A DNA stretch of 64,000 nt, taken from Sphaerotilus sulfidivorans (GTDB lineage Bacteria > Pseudomonadota > Gammaproteobacteria > Burkholderiales > Burkholderiaceae_C). The DNA lies in assembly GCF_013426975.1 (NCBI RefSeq), contig NZ_JACCPY010000003.1, positions 124,001-188,000 of the forward strand, in the 5' to 3' direction. The position numbers and the translations under genes are program-made. A model generated the notes under the pieces. The model did no database searches, had not been told where the DNA came from, and saw only the letters and a program-made list of their open reading frames with translations. This document shows positions 53,825 to 63,586 of this stretch, piece after piece (the stretch's first letter is position 1; the number at the start of each line of letters is the position of its first letter).

Positions 53825-55222
53825 TCAGACCTCGATCAGGAAGCGGAAGCCCGCGTCGTCCAGGCGCTGGCTGCGCGGCGCCTCGAAGCGGCAGGAGGCC
53901 CGCGCCCAGCGCGCCGGCCCGGCCCAGGAGCCGCCGCGCAGCGCCCGGCCGATGTCGACCGGATCGCCCTGCGGGTCGAGCGCCGGCTCGCTGTCATAGC
54001 GGCGCTTGGCGTCCTGGCACCACTCCCAGACATTGCCATGCATCTGGTGCAGGCCCCAGGCGCTGGACGGCAGCGCCTGCACCGGCAGCGGGCCGTCGGC
54101 CTCGCCGCCGACATGCATCCATGCCGCGGAGGCCACCTCGCCGAAGTGGAAGCTGCCCCGCTGACCGGCACGGCAGGCGTATTCCCATTCGGCTTCGGTG
54201 GGCAGGCGCACCCGCGCGCCGTAGCCGATCTCGTGCGCCAGCGCAGGCAGGAAGAGCGCCTGGATGTCGTTCCAGCTGACCGAGTCGACCGGCAGATCCG
54301 GCCGCGCACGGTGCAGCGCCGGATCATCGCCCAGCAGCGCCGACCACAGCGCCCGGCTGCAGGCGGTGTCGGCCAGCCAGAAGGCGCGGGTCAGCGTGAC
54401 CGGGTGGCGCGGCAGTTCGTCGGCGAAGCGCTCAGGCGTGCTCGGCCCGGCACCCATCAGGAACATGCCCGGCTCGATGCGGCGCAGGCGCTGGCGCACT
54501 CCATCCACGCCGATCTCGGCCCAGGCACCGATCTCGTCGCGCCCGCAGGCCAGCGCCCAGGCCGGCCAGCCGCCGTGCTCGAGCGGCTCGGCCGCGCTGC
54601 GGGCCGGCGCCCTCGCTGGCAGCGGCGGCGCCGGCGTGACCCGACTGCCATCGGCACGCCGCAGTGGCAGCACCTCGGCACTGCCGGCGACCGAAATCGC
54701 TTCGGGCATCGGTGCCGGCATCGGCGCGGGGGCGGTGACCAGCGCCAGCAGTTCGTCGGCCTCGCCGAGCTGACGCCGGATGGCCTCCACCAGACCCGTC
54801 AGCGCCGCGGACCGGCCGGCCCCATCGTCCAGGCGCTGCGGCTGCAGGTCGAGCAGGCTGTGCAGCTCCGACGGCAGATCGTGCTCGTCGGGCATCGGCG
54901 TCGAGCCCAGCAGCACCGGCAGGATCGGCACCCCGCGCTGCAGCCCTGTGGCGATCTCCAGCCGGACCCAGTCGCGCCGGTCCTGCAGGCGCGGCCGGCC
55001 ACGGTCATCGGCGATGTGCGACCAGTCCGGGCCGATCAGCACCAGCAGCAGCCGGCAGTCCTGCATCTGCTGCTCGGCCTTCAGGCGCAGGTTCTCCCCG
55101 GGCAGCAGCCCTTCCAGGCCCATCACCACCCGGCCGGGAAAGTAGTGCAGAAGCCGCTCGAGCAGCATCCGGGCCGCATCGCGGCTGTCCTGTCGGCGGT
55201 AACTGATGACGATGGTGTTCAT
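53825..55222 (-). CDS. TIR domain fused to an FGE-sulfatase-like domain
   Basis: 465 residues. The N-terminal TIR fold (residues 1-150) begins VISYRRQDSRDAARMLLERL and has LVLIGPDWSH, and a Glu at 89 in DWVRLEIATGL in the place of the TIR NADase Glu. A Pro/Ala linker follows (160-215), then a formylglycine-generating-enzyme-like domain (about 240-465) with LPTEAEWEYACRAG, MHGNVWEWCQDA and LRGGSWAGPARW. The catalytic Cys pair of true FGE is missing (only RASCRFEAP), so this part is probably a binding module. It stands alone between recJ and the chemotaxis genes. A defence or stress role is possible, not shown. Confidence 0.88.
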   Translation of the reverse strand: MNTIVISYRRQDSRDAARMLLERLLHYFPGRVVMGLEGLLPGENLRLKAEQQMQDCRLLLVLIGPDWSHIADDRGRPRLQDRRDWVRLEIATGLQRGVPILPVLLGSTPMPDEHDLPSELHSLLDLQPQRLDDGAGRSAALTGLVEAIRRQLGEADELLALVTAPAPMPAPMPEAISVAGSAEVLPLRRADGSRVTPAPPLPARAPARSAAEPLEHGGWPAWALACGRDEIGAWAEIGVDGVRQRLRRIEPGMFLMGAGPSTPERFADELPRHPVTLTRAFWLADTACSRALWSALLGDDPALHRARPDLPVDSVSWNDIQALFLPALAHEIGYGARVRLPTEAEWEYACRAGQRGSFHFGEVASAAWMHVGGEADGPLPVQALPSSAWGLHQMHGNVWEWCQDAKRRYDSEPALDPQGDPVDIGRALRGGSWAGPARWARASCRFEAPRSQRLDDAGFRFLIEV

Positions 55223-55301
55223 GATCGGGGCGAGCAGCGTCAGCCCTGATTTTCACACCACTCACGCCGTCCACATCACGCACATCCCACCCGGGCCAGG
55301 C

Positions 55302-57704
55302 TCAGGCAATCTCGAGCTCCGGCGCCGGCACCCGGGCCGGCGCCTGGGCACCGAAGGCATCCACGCCCTCGCGGCTGACGCCGCAGCCCAGGAAGAGCTC
55401 CTCGTCACGCAGCGCGATGACATAGGCGCTCTTGCGGATCGAGCCGCCGCTGACCGGGTCCAGCCCGAGATAGTCGATCCAGCCGCGTCCCTGGCGCGCC
55501 GCCTCGCGGCCGGCGCGGATCAGCGCATCGGCCGCATCGGCGCTCATCGACGGCGTCTCGTCGACCCGCTGCCCGGCCAGCTCCGGCCGGGCGGCATGGG
55601 CAGCGAAGCGGTCAGCGCCATCGATGACAAAGACGAACATGCCGCGCTGCGACCAGGGACCATCAGGCAGGTTGAACTCGACGAGCGCAGGATCCAGCCC
55701 CAGCTCGTCGATGCGGGCCACCGCCTGCTCGGCCAGTTCGCGCGCCTCCTCGACCGTGGCATCGCGCAGCCGGATGGTGGCCACCGAGCGGCGCAGCACC
55801 GTGGCCTGGGTCGACAGCACCCCGGCCGAGCGGCTCGACTGCACCGCAATCTCGGCGTTGTGGCGGGTCAGCGCGTCCAGACTCTCGATGGTGGCTGCCA
55901 CGCCCGCCAGCGAATCGCGCTGGCTGGAGCTGCCCTCGGCCAGCGTCAGCAGCCGGGCGGAAATCTGGTCGATGCCGCTCGACAGGGCCTCGATGCGCTG
56001 GCCCGCCTCGTCGATGGCGCCGCGCGACTGCCCGGCCTGCAGCGCGGTGGCCTCGATCAGCGCATGCACCTCCGCTGCGGCCTGGCTGCAGCGTGCAGCC
56101 AGACCACGGATCTCGCCCGCCACCACCGCAAAGCCGCGTCCGGCCTCGCCGGCCCGGGAGGCCTCGATCGAGGCATTGAGCGCCAGCATGTTGGTCTGGA
56201 AGGCGATGTCGTCGATCACCGCATTGATCTCGGCCACCCGGCGCACGCTGTCCTGCAGCGCGGACATCGCGCCGATGGCGGCCTGCATCGCCTCGCTGCC
56301 GGTGGAGGCGTCGCCATGCAGCCCGGCCGCCAGATGCTGCAGCGCATCGGCCGCCCGGCTGCTGGCGCCGACCAGGCTGTCGAGCTGCTGCACGCTGCCG
56401 ACGGTGCGGTGCAGCTCGGCCGACTGCTCCTCGGTGCGCTGGCGCAGCATGTCCCCCCCGCCGGACACCTGACCGCCCGCCTGGTCGATGCGCACCGCGC
56501 TGCTGCGGATCTCGCCCACCAGCGCCGACAGCCGCGCGCTCATCGCCTCGAGCGATCGCCCCACCTCGGCCATCTCGTCGGCACCTTCGATGCGGACCGC
56601 CCGGGTCAGGTCGCCGGCCGCCACCGCGCCGACCGCCGCGCTCACCTCGCCGAGCGCCTCCACGAAGCCGCGGTAGAAGCAGATCGCCAGATAGAGCGTC
56701 AGCAGCACGCCGGCCAGATTGAGCGCCAGCAGACCGGCCAGATGCACGCGCTGGGCCTGGGCCCGCTGCATGAGCCGCTCGTCCAGCCGGCCCCAGCTCT
56801 CCTGCTCGAGCTGTCCGAGCAGCTGCAGCACCTCGGCGGTCTCGCGCTGGAAGGGCAGCACCTCGGCCTCGATCGCCTCGCGGTCGAAGATCCCGCGAAT
56901 CGTGCCGGCCAGGTGCTGCAGGCGCTCACGTGCGGCCGGGGCTCCCGGCAGCACGCCGGCGCCCGCCCGATCGAGCGCCTGCAGCCGCGGCAACATCGTG
57001 CCGGCAGCCCGCTCCAGATCGTCCGCCAACGCCAGCATCATCGCGGCCTCGCGCGGCATCACGTCGCGCTGCAGCAGCTCGATGCCGCGCGAGCCGGCCA
57101 GCGCCGTCGTCTCCAGCCAGGGCGGCAGCCGCTCGACCGAAAGATCGGCCAGCAGCGTGGCAGCCGGATCGGCATCGAAGAGCACGCCGGCGCGCTCGCT
57201 GCTCAGCCAGGCCAGCTGGCTCAGGCGAGCGGCCCGCGCACCATGCTCGGCCAGCATCTCGGCCCGCCTTTCCGGCAGGCGCCCCTGGGCCAGCGCCTGC
57301 AGACGCTCGCGCTCGGCCGGCCAGACATCCTCGAGCCGCAGCGCCTCCGGCATCTCGGCGCGGCGCGTCTCGACATGCTCGAGCGCCCGGGTGATCTGGC
57401 GCCGCACGCCATCGCGCGCACTGATCATTTCCGCCGACTGGGTGCCGGCCACCTGCAGGCTCAGGGTGCGGTGCAGTTGCACCAGCACCGCCATGTCGCC
57501 CAGATCGCGCGCCAGCGCAGCACCGGCGCGGGCCCGGTCGGCCGCGGCCAGCGTCCTCAGTCCGTCGCTCAGCGACAGGCCCAGCATCAGCAGCAGCGGC
57601 GGCAGCAGCAGCAGCGCCATCAGCATCATCTTGCGCGGCAGCGGCAGCCGGCGCATCAGGCGCATGCCGGGCTGCAGCAGCCGGCGGCCTCGGATCTGTT
57701 CCAT
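55302..57704 (-). CDS. Methyl-accepting chemotaxis protein with extra C-terminal Cache-like domain
   Basis: 800 residues. A transmembrane helix near 20-45 is followed by a long periplasmic helical region, a second helix ([20 protein letters not shown]), HAMP ([22 protein letters not shown]) and the signalling domain with the tip [19 protein letters not shown] and [15 protein letters not shown]. After the coiled coil, a Cache-like domain ([50 protein letters not shown]) lies in the cytoplasm at about residues 655-780. This end sensor is unusual. Start 57704 is chosen for its GGAGGGG site; an ATG at 57737 is possible. Confidence 0.92.
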   Translation of the reverse strand: MEQIRGRRLLQPGMRLMRRLPLPRKMMLMALLLLPPLLLMLGLSLSDGLRTLAAADRARAGAALARDLGDMAVLVQLHRTLSLQVAGTQSAEMISARDGVRRQITRALEHVETRRAEMPEALRLEDVWPAERERLQALAQGRLPERRAEMLAEHGARAARLSQLAWLSSERAGVLFDADPAATLLADLSVERLPPWLETTALAGSRGIELLQRDVMPREAAMMLALADDLERAAGTMLPRLQALDRAGAGVLPGAPAARERLQHLAGTIRGIFDREAIEAEVLPFQRETAEVLQLLGQLEQESWGRLDERLMQRAQAQRVHLAGLLALNLAGVLLTLYLAICFYRGFVEALGEVSAAVGAVAAGDLTRAVRIEGADEMAEVGRSLEAMSARLSALVGEIRSSAVRIDQAGGQVSGGGDMLRQRTEEQSAELHRTVGSVQQLDSLVGASSRAADALQHLAAGLHGDASTGSEAMQAAIGAMSALQDSVRRVAEINAVIDDIAFQTNMLALNASIEASRAGEAGRGFAVVAGEIRGLAARCSQAAAEVHALIEATALQAGQSRGAIDEAGQRIEALSSGIDQISARLLTLAEGSSSQRDSLAGVAATIESLDALTRHNAEIAVQSSRSAGVLSTQATVLRRSVATIRLRDATVEEARELAEQAVARIDELGLDPALVEFNLPDGPWSQRGMFVFVIDGADRFAAHAARPELAGQRVDETPSMSADAADALIRAGREAARQGRGWIDYLGLDPVSGGSIRKSAYVIALRDEELFLGCGVSREGVDAFGAQAPARVPAPELEIA

Positions 57705-57746
57705 CCTGCCCCCTCCCACTTGTAGGTCCTTGTGCATCCTCGATGC

Positions 57747-59786
57747 TCAGCGCACCACGAAGTGCCCGACCGAGCGCTTGAGCGCATCACCCTGGTGGCG
57801 CAAGCCCCCCGAGGCCTCCGACAGCTGCGCCACCAGCGCGACATTGCCCTGCACCGAGGCATCCACCTGATGCACGATGTCGAGCACCTGCTGCGACTGC
57901 TCGCGGCTGTCGAGCGTGACCTGCACCAGGCTGCCCATGATCCGGTCGACCGCCTGGATCTCGTCGCCGGTGCGGCCCACCGCACGGCTGGCGCGATCGG
58001 TCATCACGCTGCCCTGCTCGATCTCGGCGGCCGACACCTCGACGATGGCGCGGATCTTGGCCGCCGCATCCTCGCTGCGCTGCGCCAGCGAGCGCACCTC
58101 CTGCGCCACCACCGAGAAACCGCGGCTGGCGCTGCCGGCACGCGCCGCCTCGACCGAGGCATTGAGCGACAGCAGCTTGGTCTGGAAGGCCACCGCCTCC
58201 ACCAGCCCGACGATGTGGACGATCTCGCGGCTCTTGACCTGCAGCGACTGCATGCTCTCGCGCAGGCCCTCCATCGCCTTGCGGCTGCGCTGAGCCTCGG
58301 TGCGCATCGTGCGCACATGCTCGGCCGCCTCGTCGACCTGGTGCGCGCACGCATCCATCGCGCCGGAGAAGCGCTGCGCCCGCTCGACCACCTTGGACAG
58401 CGCATCGCGCACCTCGCCGGTGCGCCCCGACAGACCGGTGTTGCCGACCGCCACCTCGCGCGAGGCATGGGTCACTGCGGCCACACCGTGCTGGACCGCC
58501 TCGAACAGCGACGAGATGCTGGCGTTCGCCCGGCCCAGCGTGTTGAGCGCATGGCCGATCTCGTCGCGCCCCCAGCCACGCGGACGTGCGCTCAGATCCC
58601 CCTGGCCGATGCGGTCGAGATGACGGCACAGCGTGTTCAGCCCGCCCGACATCACCCGGTACAGGCAGACCAGCAGATAGAGGCCCACCAGCGCCAGCAC
58701 GCCCAGCAGCGCCAGCCGCACGCCGAGCCGATCGACCAGCACCGCCTCCCGCGCCTTCATTCGCGTGCCGATGCGCTCCAGCGCCATGTGCTGCAGCCGG
58801 GCGCTGGCCTCGATGGCGGTCACCGCCAACCGGGTATAGGCCGCGACATCCACCGCGGACCGGTCCTGTCCGGTCAGCCGCAGGGTCATGGCCAGCAGAT
58901 CGCGGATCGAGCCCAGATCGCGCTGCACCGCATCCACATCCAGCAGCTGCATCAGCAGGGCCTGGGATACCGCCGGCCGGGCCTGGTCCGACAGCATCTC
59001 CACCCGCCCCTGCAGCAGCAGCATCTCGTTCTGACGCACCTCGGTGGCGGCGTTCATCTGCAGAAAGCCTTTTCCGGCCAGGCGCTGCATCTGCATCAGC
59101 ATCTGGAACTGCGGATCCACCAGGCCTGTGCGCAGCATCTTGCTGCCGACATCGGTGTCGACCGCATGGGACCAGTCGGTGACCAGCACACCGCGCAGCA
59201 CCTCGAGCTCGGCCACGCAGTCGAACAGGGCCTGCCAGCGCTGGGCGGGATCGGTGCTGTCGAGTCGGGCCAGCATCAGCTCATGGCGAGCCAGCAGGCG
59301 CTTGCGAGCGGCCGACAGCGCGCTGACCCGATCCGGTGCCGCCTCGGGCAGCCGGTCGAGCTGCTGCTGCAGGCGGGCAAAGGCCTCGGCCTCCTGGCGA
59401 CGCAGGGCCGCCAGGTCGCCATGCGGCATCGACTGCTCGCGCCAGAAGGTCTCGCGGGCCAGCCGGCCGATCAGCAGATTCAGATCGACCACCGCCTGGT
59501 AGCGCGTCTGCCCCTCGACGGCACGACGCACCTCGGCGAGATGGCCGCGCCAGAGCTGCACTGCATCCTGCATCAGCATCACACCCGGCAGCAGCAGCAG
59601 CGTGCCCACCAGCACGGTCTTGCGGGCCAGGCTCAGGTTGCGCAGCAGGCGGATGCCGGGACCCCACAGGCCAGCGGGCTGCTCGGCCAGCCAGCGATGC
59701 ACGCGCGCGACAAGCTCGGCAAGTGCGCCGACGCGGCCGGCGGCGGCCTTCTCGACTCGGGCGGGAGATTCTGCGGCGGTGGTCAT
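57747..59786 (-). CDS. Methyl-accepting chemotaxis protein
   Basis: 679 residues. Helix near 55-75 (KTVLVGTLLLLPGVMLM), a long helical periplasmic domain of roughly 300 residues with features shared with the neighbouring receptor, a second helix (LALLGVLALVGLYLLVCLY), HAMP (RIGQGDLSARPRGWGRDEIG) and a signalling domain with tip AFQTKLLSLNASVEAARAG and SRGFSVVAQEVRSLA. No C-terminal Cache domain and no pentapeptide for CheR binding are seen. It precedes the Cache-tailed receptor by 42 bases on the same strand, probably a duplication. Confidence 0.93.
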   Translation of the reverse strand: MTTAAESPARVEKAAAGRVGALAELVARVHRWLAEQPAGLWGPGIRLLRNLSLARKTVLVGTLLLLPGVMLMQDAVQLWRGHLAEVRRAVEGQTRYQAVVDLNLLIGRLARETFWREQSMPHGDLAALRRQEAEAFARLQQQLDRLPEAAPDRVSALSAARKRLLARHELMLARLDSTDPAQRWQALFDCVAELEVLRGVLVTDWSHAVDTDVGSKMLRTGLVDPQFQMLMQMQRLAGKGFLQMNAATEVRQNEMLLLQGRVEMLSDQARPAVSQALLMQLLDVDAVQRDLGSIRDLLAMTLRLTGQDRSAVDVAAYTRLAVTAIEASARLQHMALERIGTRMKAREAVLVDRLGVRLALLGVLALVGLYLLVCLYRVMSGGLNTLCRHLDRIGQGDLSARPRGWGRDEIGHALNTLGRANASISSLFEAVQHGVAAVTHASREVAVGNTGLSGRTGEVRDALSKVVERAQRFSGAMDACAHQVDEAAEHVRTMRTEAQRSRKAMEGLRESMQSLQVKSREIVHIVGLVEAVAFQTKLLSLNASVEAARAGSASRGFSVVAQEVRSLAQRSEDAAAKIRAIVEVSAAEIEQGSVMTDRASRAVGRTGDEIQAVDRIMGSLVQVTLDSREQSQQVLDIVHQVDASVQGNVALVAQLSEASGGLRHQGDALKRSVGHFVVR

Positions 59787-60045
59787 GTCGTTCCTCGTCG
59801 GGCACGGGCACGGGGCCGGGCTGCCGCGCTATCGGCCCGGGCCGCGCGAGGCTGAAGCGCCCGTCGCGCCCGGGTGTCCCCGTCGTCCGGCACTGTGCCC
59901 GCTGCCTCTGACGCGAACGGAAGGAACAGCGCCGGGGCGCCGGGGCTTATCCGGCCGTCGGGGACGCGGCGAATGCGGACACTGCGCTGCGACAAGCCGT
60001 GCTGCGCCCTCGGCCCGCGGCCCCGAGCACTTCCATGGAACAGGG

Positions 60046-61215
60046 ATGTCCGAGACCTCGACGATCAGCGCCCCCGTCGCACCCGCCGCCCGCAGCTCCG
60101 CCCTGCGTCGGGCGGCTGCAGCCGCTCTGCTCGTCGCGGCGGGCAGCGCAGGTGCAGCGCTCTCGCCCTGGCCGGCGGCCACCTGCGCCGCGCTGGCCTT
60201 GGCCGCCGCGCTGCTGGCCATGCGTGCGGGCACGGGCAGCGGCCTGCCCGGCGGCTCGGCCAGCCCGCCGCTGTCGATGGCGGTCGACAGCGGTCCGCAG
60301 TCGGTGCCCATCCTGCTGCCGCGCCAGGTGCTGCCGGTCTGGAAGCGCAGCATCGAGGCGGCCCGAACACAATCCGAGCAGAGCAGCAACGAACTGGTCG
60401 AGCGCTTCGCCAGCATCAGCCAGCAGCTCGACACCACGCTGGGCGCCAGCGCCGGCGTGACCCGGCTGGATCCGGGCACCAGCGACCGGCTGCTCGAGCA
60501 GCACCAGCCCGAGATCGATGCGCTGCTGCAGAGCAGCCGTGCGGCGCTGCGGCTGCGCGACGACACGCTGACGACGCTGGAGGCCCTGGCCGCGCCGGTG
60601 GGCGAACTCGGCCGGCTGGCGCGCGAGGTGCAGTCGATCGCACGCTCGACCCAGATGCTCGCGCTCAACGCCTCGGTCGAGGCCACCCGCGCCGGCGAGC
60701 GCGGCACCGGCTTTGCGGTGGTCGCGCACGAGGTGCGCCAGCTCGCCGGACAGTCGCGCCAGGTGGGGGCCAGCATCGCCGCGCATGTCGGGCGGCTGCA
60801 GGAATCGGTCAGCGATCTGCGCTCGCGCGCCCGCGCCGAATCGGTCGACGACGAGGAGCTCGCGCTGCAGGCCGAGGAGCGCGCACGCCAGATCGTGCGC
60901 GGGCTGCTGGGCAGCCTGGGCGAAGTCGGCCGCGCCTCGCGCGAGCTGCACGACACCGGCCGCCAGGTCCAGGGCGACATCGACCAGATCCTGATGAGCC
61001 TGCAGTCGCACGACCGCTTCACCCAGATGCTGGGCTCGATCAGCGAGGACATCGAGCGGCTGACCCGCTGGATCGGCGGCGAGCAGGATCCGCAGGCCGA
61101 CAACCCGGCACGCTGGCTCGAGCGCCTCGAGCAGAGCTACACGATGGAGGAGATGCGCTCGGCGCATCACGGCGTGACCTCGGTCGACCGCCAGGCCGGC
61201 GTCGAGTTCTTCTGA
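60046..61215 (+). CDS. Short methyl-accepting chemotaxis receptor-like protein
   Basis: 389 residues. Two short hydrophobic N-terminal helices (AAAALLVAAGSAGAAL and AATCAALALAAALLAM) without a periplasmic domain, then a helical signalling domain with tip STQMLALNASVEATRAGERGTGFAVVAHEVRQLAG, and a C-terminal stretch SHDRFTQMLGSISEDIERL. This pattern with the SHDRFTQ-like motif is common in receptor genes directly next to cheA in Burkholderiales clusters. It runs in the same direction as cheA, 77 bases upstream. Confidence 0.87.
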   Translation: MSETSTISAPVAPAARSSALRRAAAAALLVAAGSAGAALSPWPAATCAALALAAALLAMRAGTGSGLPGGSASPPLSMAVDSGPQSVPILLPRQVLPVWKRSIEAARTQSEQSSNELVERFASISQQLDTTLGASAGVTRLDPGTSDRLLEQHQPEIDALLQSSRAALRLRDDTLTTLEALAAPVGELGRLAREVQSIARSTQMLALNASVEATRAGERGTGFAVVAHEVRQLAGQSRQVGASIAAHVGRLQESVSDLRSRARAESVDDEELALQAEERARQIVRGLLGSLGEVGRASRELHDTGRQVQGDIDQILMSLQSHDRFTQMLGSISEDIERLTRWIGGEQDPQADNPARWLERLEQSYTMEEMRSAHHGVTSVDRQAGVEFF

Positions 61216-61292
61216 ACCCGAGGTCGCCCCCTCCTGCCCCGCCAGCCGCACCGCCCCCCTTTCACCCCACGACCATCCAGACAGACGCCGCG

Positions 61293-63515
61293 ATGAGCAA
61301 GCATTCCCCCGGAGACGACGACGACATCATCGCGGCCGCCCGCGAGGGCTTTCTCGAGGAGGCCCAGGACAATCTGCGCCAGTTCGAGCAGGGCCTGCTG
61401 GCGATGGAGCAGGACCCCGGCGACGCCGAGGCGGTCAACAGCGCCTTTCGCGCCGCGCACACCATCAAGGGCGGCGCCGGGCTGTTCGGCTTCCAGGCGG
61501 TGGTCGGCTTCACCCACGAGGTCGAGAGCGTGCTCGACCGCATGCGCGACGGCCTGCTGGCGGTGACCGAGCCCGGCATGGCGCTGCTGCTGCAGGGCCG
61601 CGACCAGATGGAGCGGCTGGTGCACGCGGTGCGCGACGGCACCGAGGGCAGCGCCGAGCTGGAGGCGATCAGCCAGCGCCTGGGCGAGCAGCTGCGCCAG
61701 CTGCGCGGCGGGTCCGCAGGCGCAGCCGCACCGCACCCCGCAGCCGTGACGGCCACGCCCGGGGACAGCCCGGCCAGCGACGACGAGGGATCGGGCGTCT
61801 GGCACCTGTCGCTGCGACTGGGCGTGGACGCGCTGCGCAACGGCCTCGACCCGATGTCCTTCATCCGCTACCTCGACACGCTGGGCGAGGTCGAGGGCAT
61901 CCGCACGCTGACCGAGGCGGTGCCGGAGCTGCTGCTGCTCGATCCGGAGGGCTGCTGCCTGGGCTTCGAGATCCGCCTGCGCAGCCCGGCCGACCGGCAG
62001 ACCATCGTCGACGTGTTCGAGTTCCTGCAGGACGACTGCGAGCTGGAGGTGCTGGCGCCGGATGCCGGCGCGGCGGACTACCAGCGGCTGCTGGCGCAGC
62101 GCGCCGCCGACGAGCCGGCACGCGAGGCGCTGCTGGCGCACTGGCAGGCGCTGGGCCTGGCCCGGCTGCTCGAGACGGCCGAGTCGGAGGACAGCGGCCA
62201 GCCCGCCGTCGCCGACAGCCCCGCGCCGGCCGCCGCCAGCGTGGCGCCCCGCCCGCCGGCGACCGCAGCGCGGGCCGAGGAGCGTCGCGGCGGCGCACGC
62301 GACCGGCGCGCCGGCAGCGAGGAAAGCCGCTTCATCCGGGTGCGCGCCGACAAGCTCGACCACCTGATCGACCTGATCGGCGAGCTGGTCATCGCCAGCT
62401 CCGGCGCGCAGGTCGCGGCGCAGCAGGAACGCTCGACCCGCTTCGGCGAGGCCGCGCAGCGCATCCATGACCTGGTGCAGGAGGCGCGCGACGGCGCCCT
62501 GGGCCTGCGCATGGTGCCGATCGGCGAGACCTTCAGCCGCTTCCAGCGCGTGGTGCGCGACGTCAGCAAGGAACTCGGCAAGGACGTCGCGCTGCAGATC
62601 ACCGGCGGCGACACCGAGCTGGACAAGTCGATGGTCGAGACCATCGCCGACCCGCTGATGCACCTGGTGCGCAACAGCCTCGACCACGGCCTGGAGACCG
62701 CCGAGGACCGCGAAGCCGCCGGCAAGCCCGGCCAGGGCACGCTGGCGCTGCACGCCTATCACGAGTCCGGCAACGTGATCATCGAGGTCAGCGACGACGG
62801 CCGCGGCCTGAACCGCGACCGCATCCTGGCGAAGGCGGTCGAGCGCGAGCTGGTCTCGCCCGACAGCGTGCTCGACGACGAGCAGGTCTACCGGCTGATC
62901 TTCGAGCCCGGCTTCTCGACCGCCGCACAGGTGACCAACCTGTCGGGCCGGGGCGTCGGCATGGACGTGGTCAAGCGCAACGTCGAGTCGCTGCGCGGCC
63001 AGATCAAGGTCGCCAGCACGCCCGGTCGCGGCGCGACGATGCAGATCCGCCTGCCGCTGACGCTGGCCATCATCGACGGCTTCCTGACCCAGGTCGCGGG
63101 CGTGAGCTATGTGCTGCCGCTGGAGATCGTCGCCGAATGCATCGAGACGCCGCCGGGCTTCGCGCTGGGCGAGTGCGGCGCCTGCGGCTGCTTCGACCTG
63201 CGCGGCGAGGTGGTGCCCTACATCGACCTGCGACGCTGCTTCGGCCATGACGGCCCGCGCCCGACACGCCAGAGCCTGATCGTGGTGCACAGCACCGACA
63301 GCCGCATCGGCCTGCTGGTCGACCGGCTGCTGGGCGAGTACCAGACCGTCATCAAGCCGCTGGGCAGCATCTTCCAGCATCTGGAGGGCATTGCCGGCTC
63401 GACCATCCTGGGCAGCGGCGAGGTCGCGCTGATCCTGGATGTGGCCTCGCTCGAGCGCTACCAGATCCGCCAGTCGGCGCCGCCGCGCCTGACCCGCAGC
63501 ACGGTGGCGACCTGA
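61293..63515 (+). CDS. cheA: Chemotaxis histidine kinase CheA
   Basis: 740 residues. P1 domain with phospho-acceptor His56 (FRAAHTIKGGAG), a receptor-specific middle region (HLSLRLGVDALRNGLDPMSFIRYLDTL), P3 dimer helices (DHLIDLIGELVIASSGAQV), P4 ATPase (HLVRNSLDHGLE, SDDGRGLNRD, SGRGVGMDVVK) and the P5 CheW-like domain at the end. Acidic linkers of 140-160 and 290-325 join the parts. It phosphorylates a CheY elsewhere. It lies between the receptor and cheR genes. Confidence 0.96.
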   Translation: MSKHSPGDDDDIIAAAREGFLEEAQDNLRQFEQGLLAMEQDPGDAEAVNSAFRAAHTIKGGAGLFGFQAVVGFTHEVESVLDRMRDGLLAVTEPGMALLLQGRDQMERLVHAVRDGTEGSAELEAISQRLGEQLRQLRGGSAGAAAPHPAAVTATPGDSPASDDEGSGVWHLSLRLGVDALRNGLDPMSFIRYLDTLGEVEGIRTLTEAVPELLLLDPEGCCLGFEIRLRSPADRQTIVDVFEFLQDDCELEVLAPDAGAADYQRLLAQRAADEPAREALLAHWQALGLARLLETAESEDSGQPAVADSPAPAAASVAPRPPATAARAEERRGGARDRRAGSEESRFIRVRADKLDHLIDLIGELVIASSGAQVAAQQERSTRFGEAAQRIHDLVQEARDGALGLRMVPIGETFSRFQRVVRDVSKELGKDVALQITGGDTELDKSMVETIADPLMHLVRNSLDHGLETAEDREAAGKPGQGTLALHAYHESGNVIIEVSDDGRGLNRDRILAKAVERELVSPDSVLDDEQVYRLIFEPGFSTAAQVTNLSGRGVGMDVVKRNVESLRGQIKVASTPGRGATMQIRLPLTLAIIDGFLTQVAGVSYVLPLEIVAECIETPPGFALGECGACGCFDLRGEVVPYIDLRRCFGHDGPRPTRQSLIVVHSTDSRIGLLVDRLLGEYQTVIKPLGSIFQHLEGIAGSTILGSGEVALILDVASLERYQIRQSAPPRLTRSTVAT

Positions 63516-63586
63516 GCCACCCGCCGGTCGTCGCCGCCCCTCCCTCGTTCAATCCCCCTCAACTCATCGTCCCGCCGGAAGCCGCC

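Noticed and set aside
53825-55222. Target gene of a diversity-generating retroelement (FGE/C-lectin fold at the C-terminus)
   Set aside because: No reverse transcriptase, accessory gene or template repeat is in the window, and the C-terminus is not enriched in AAC/AAT codons.
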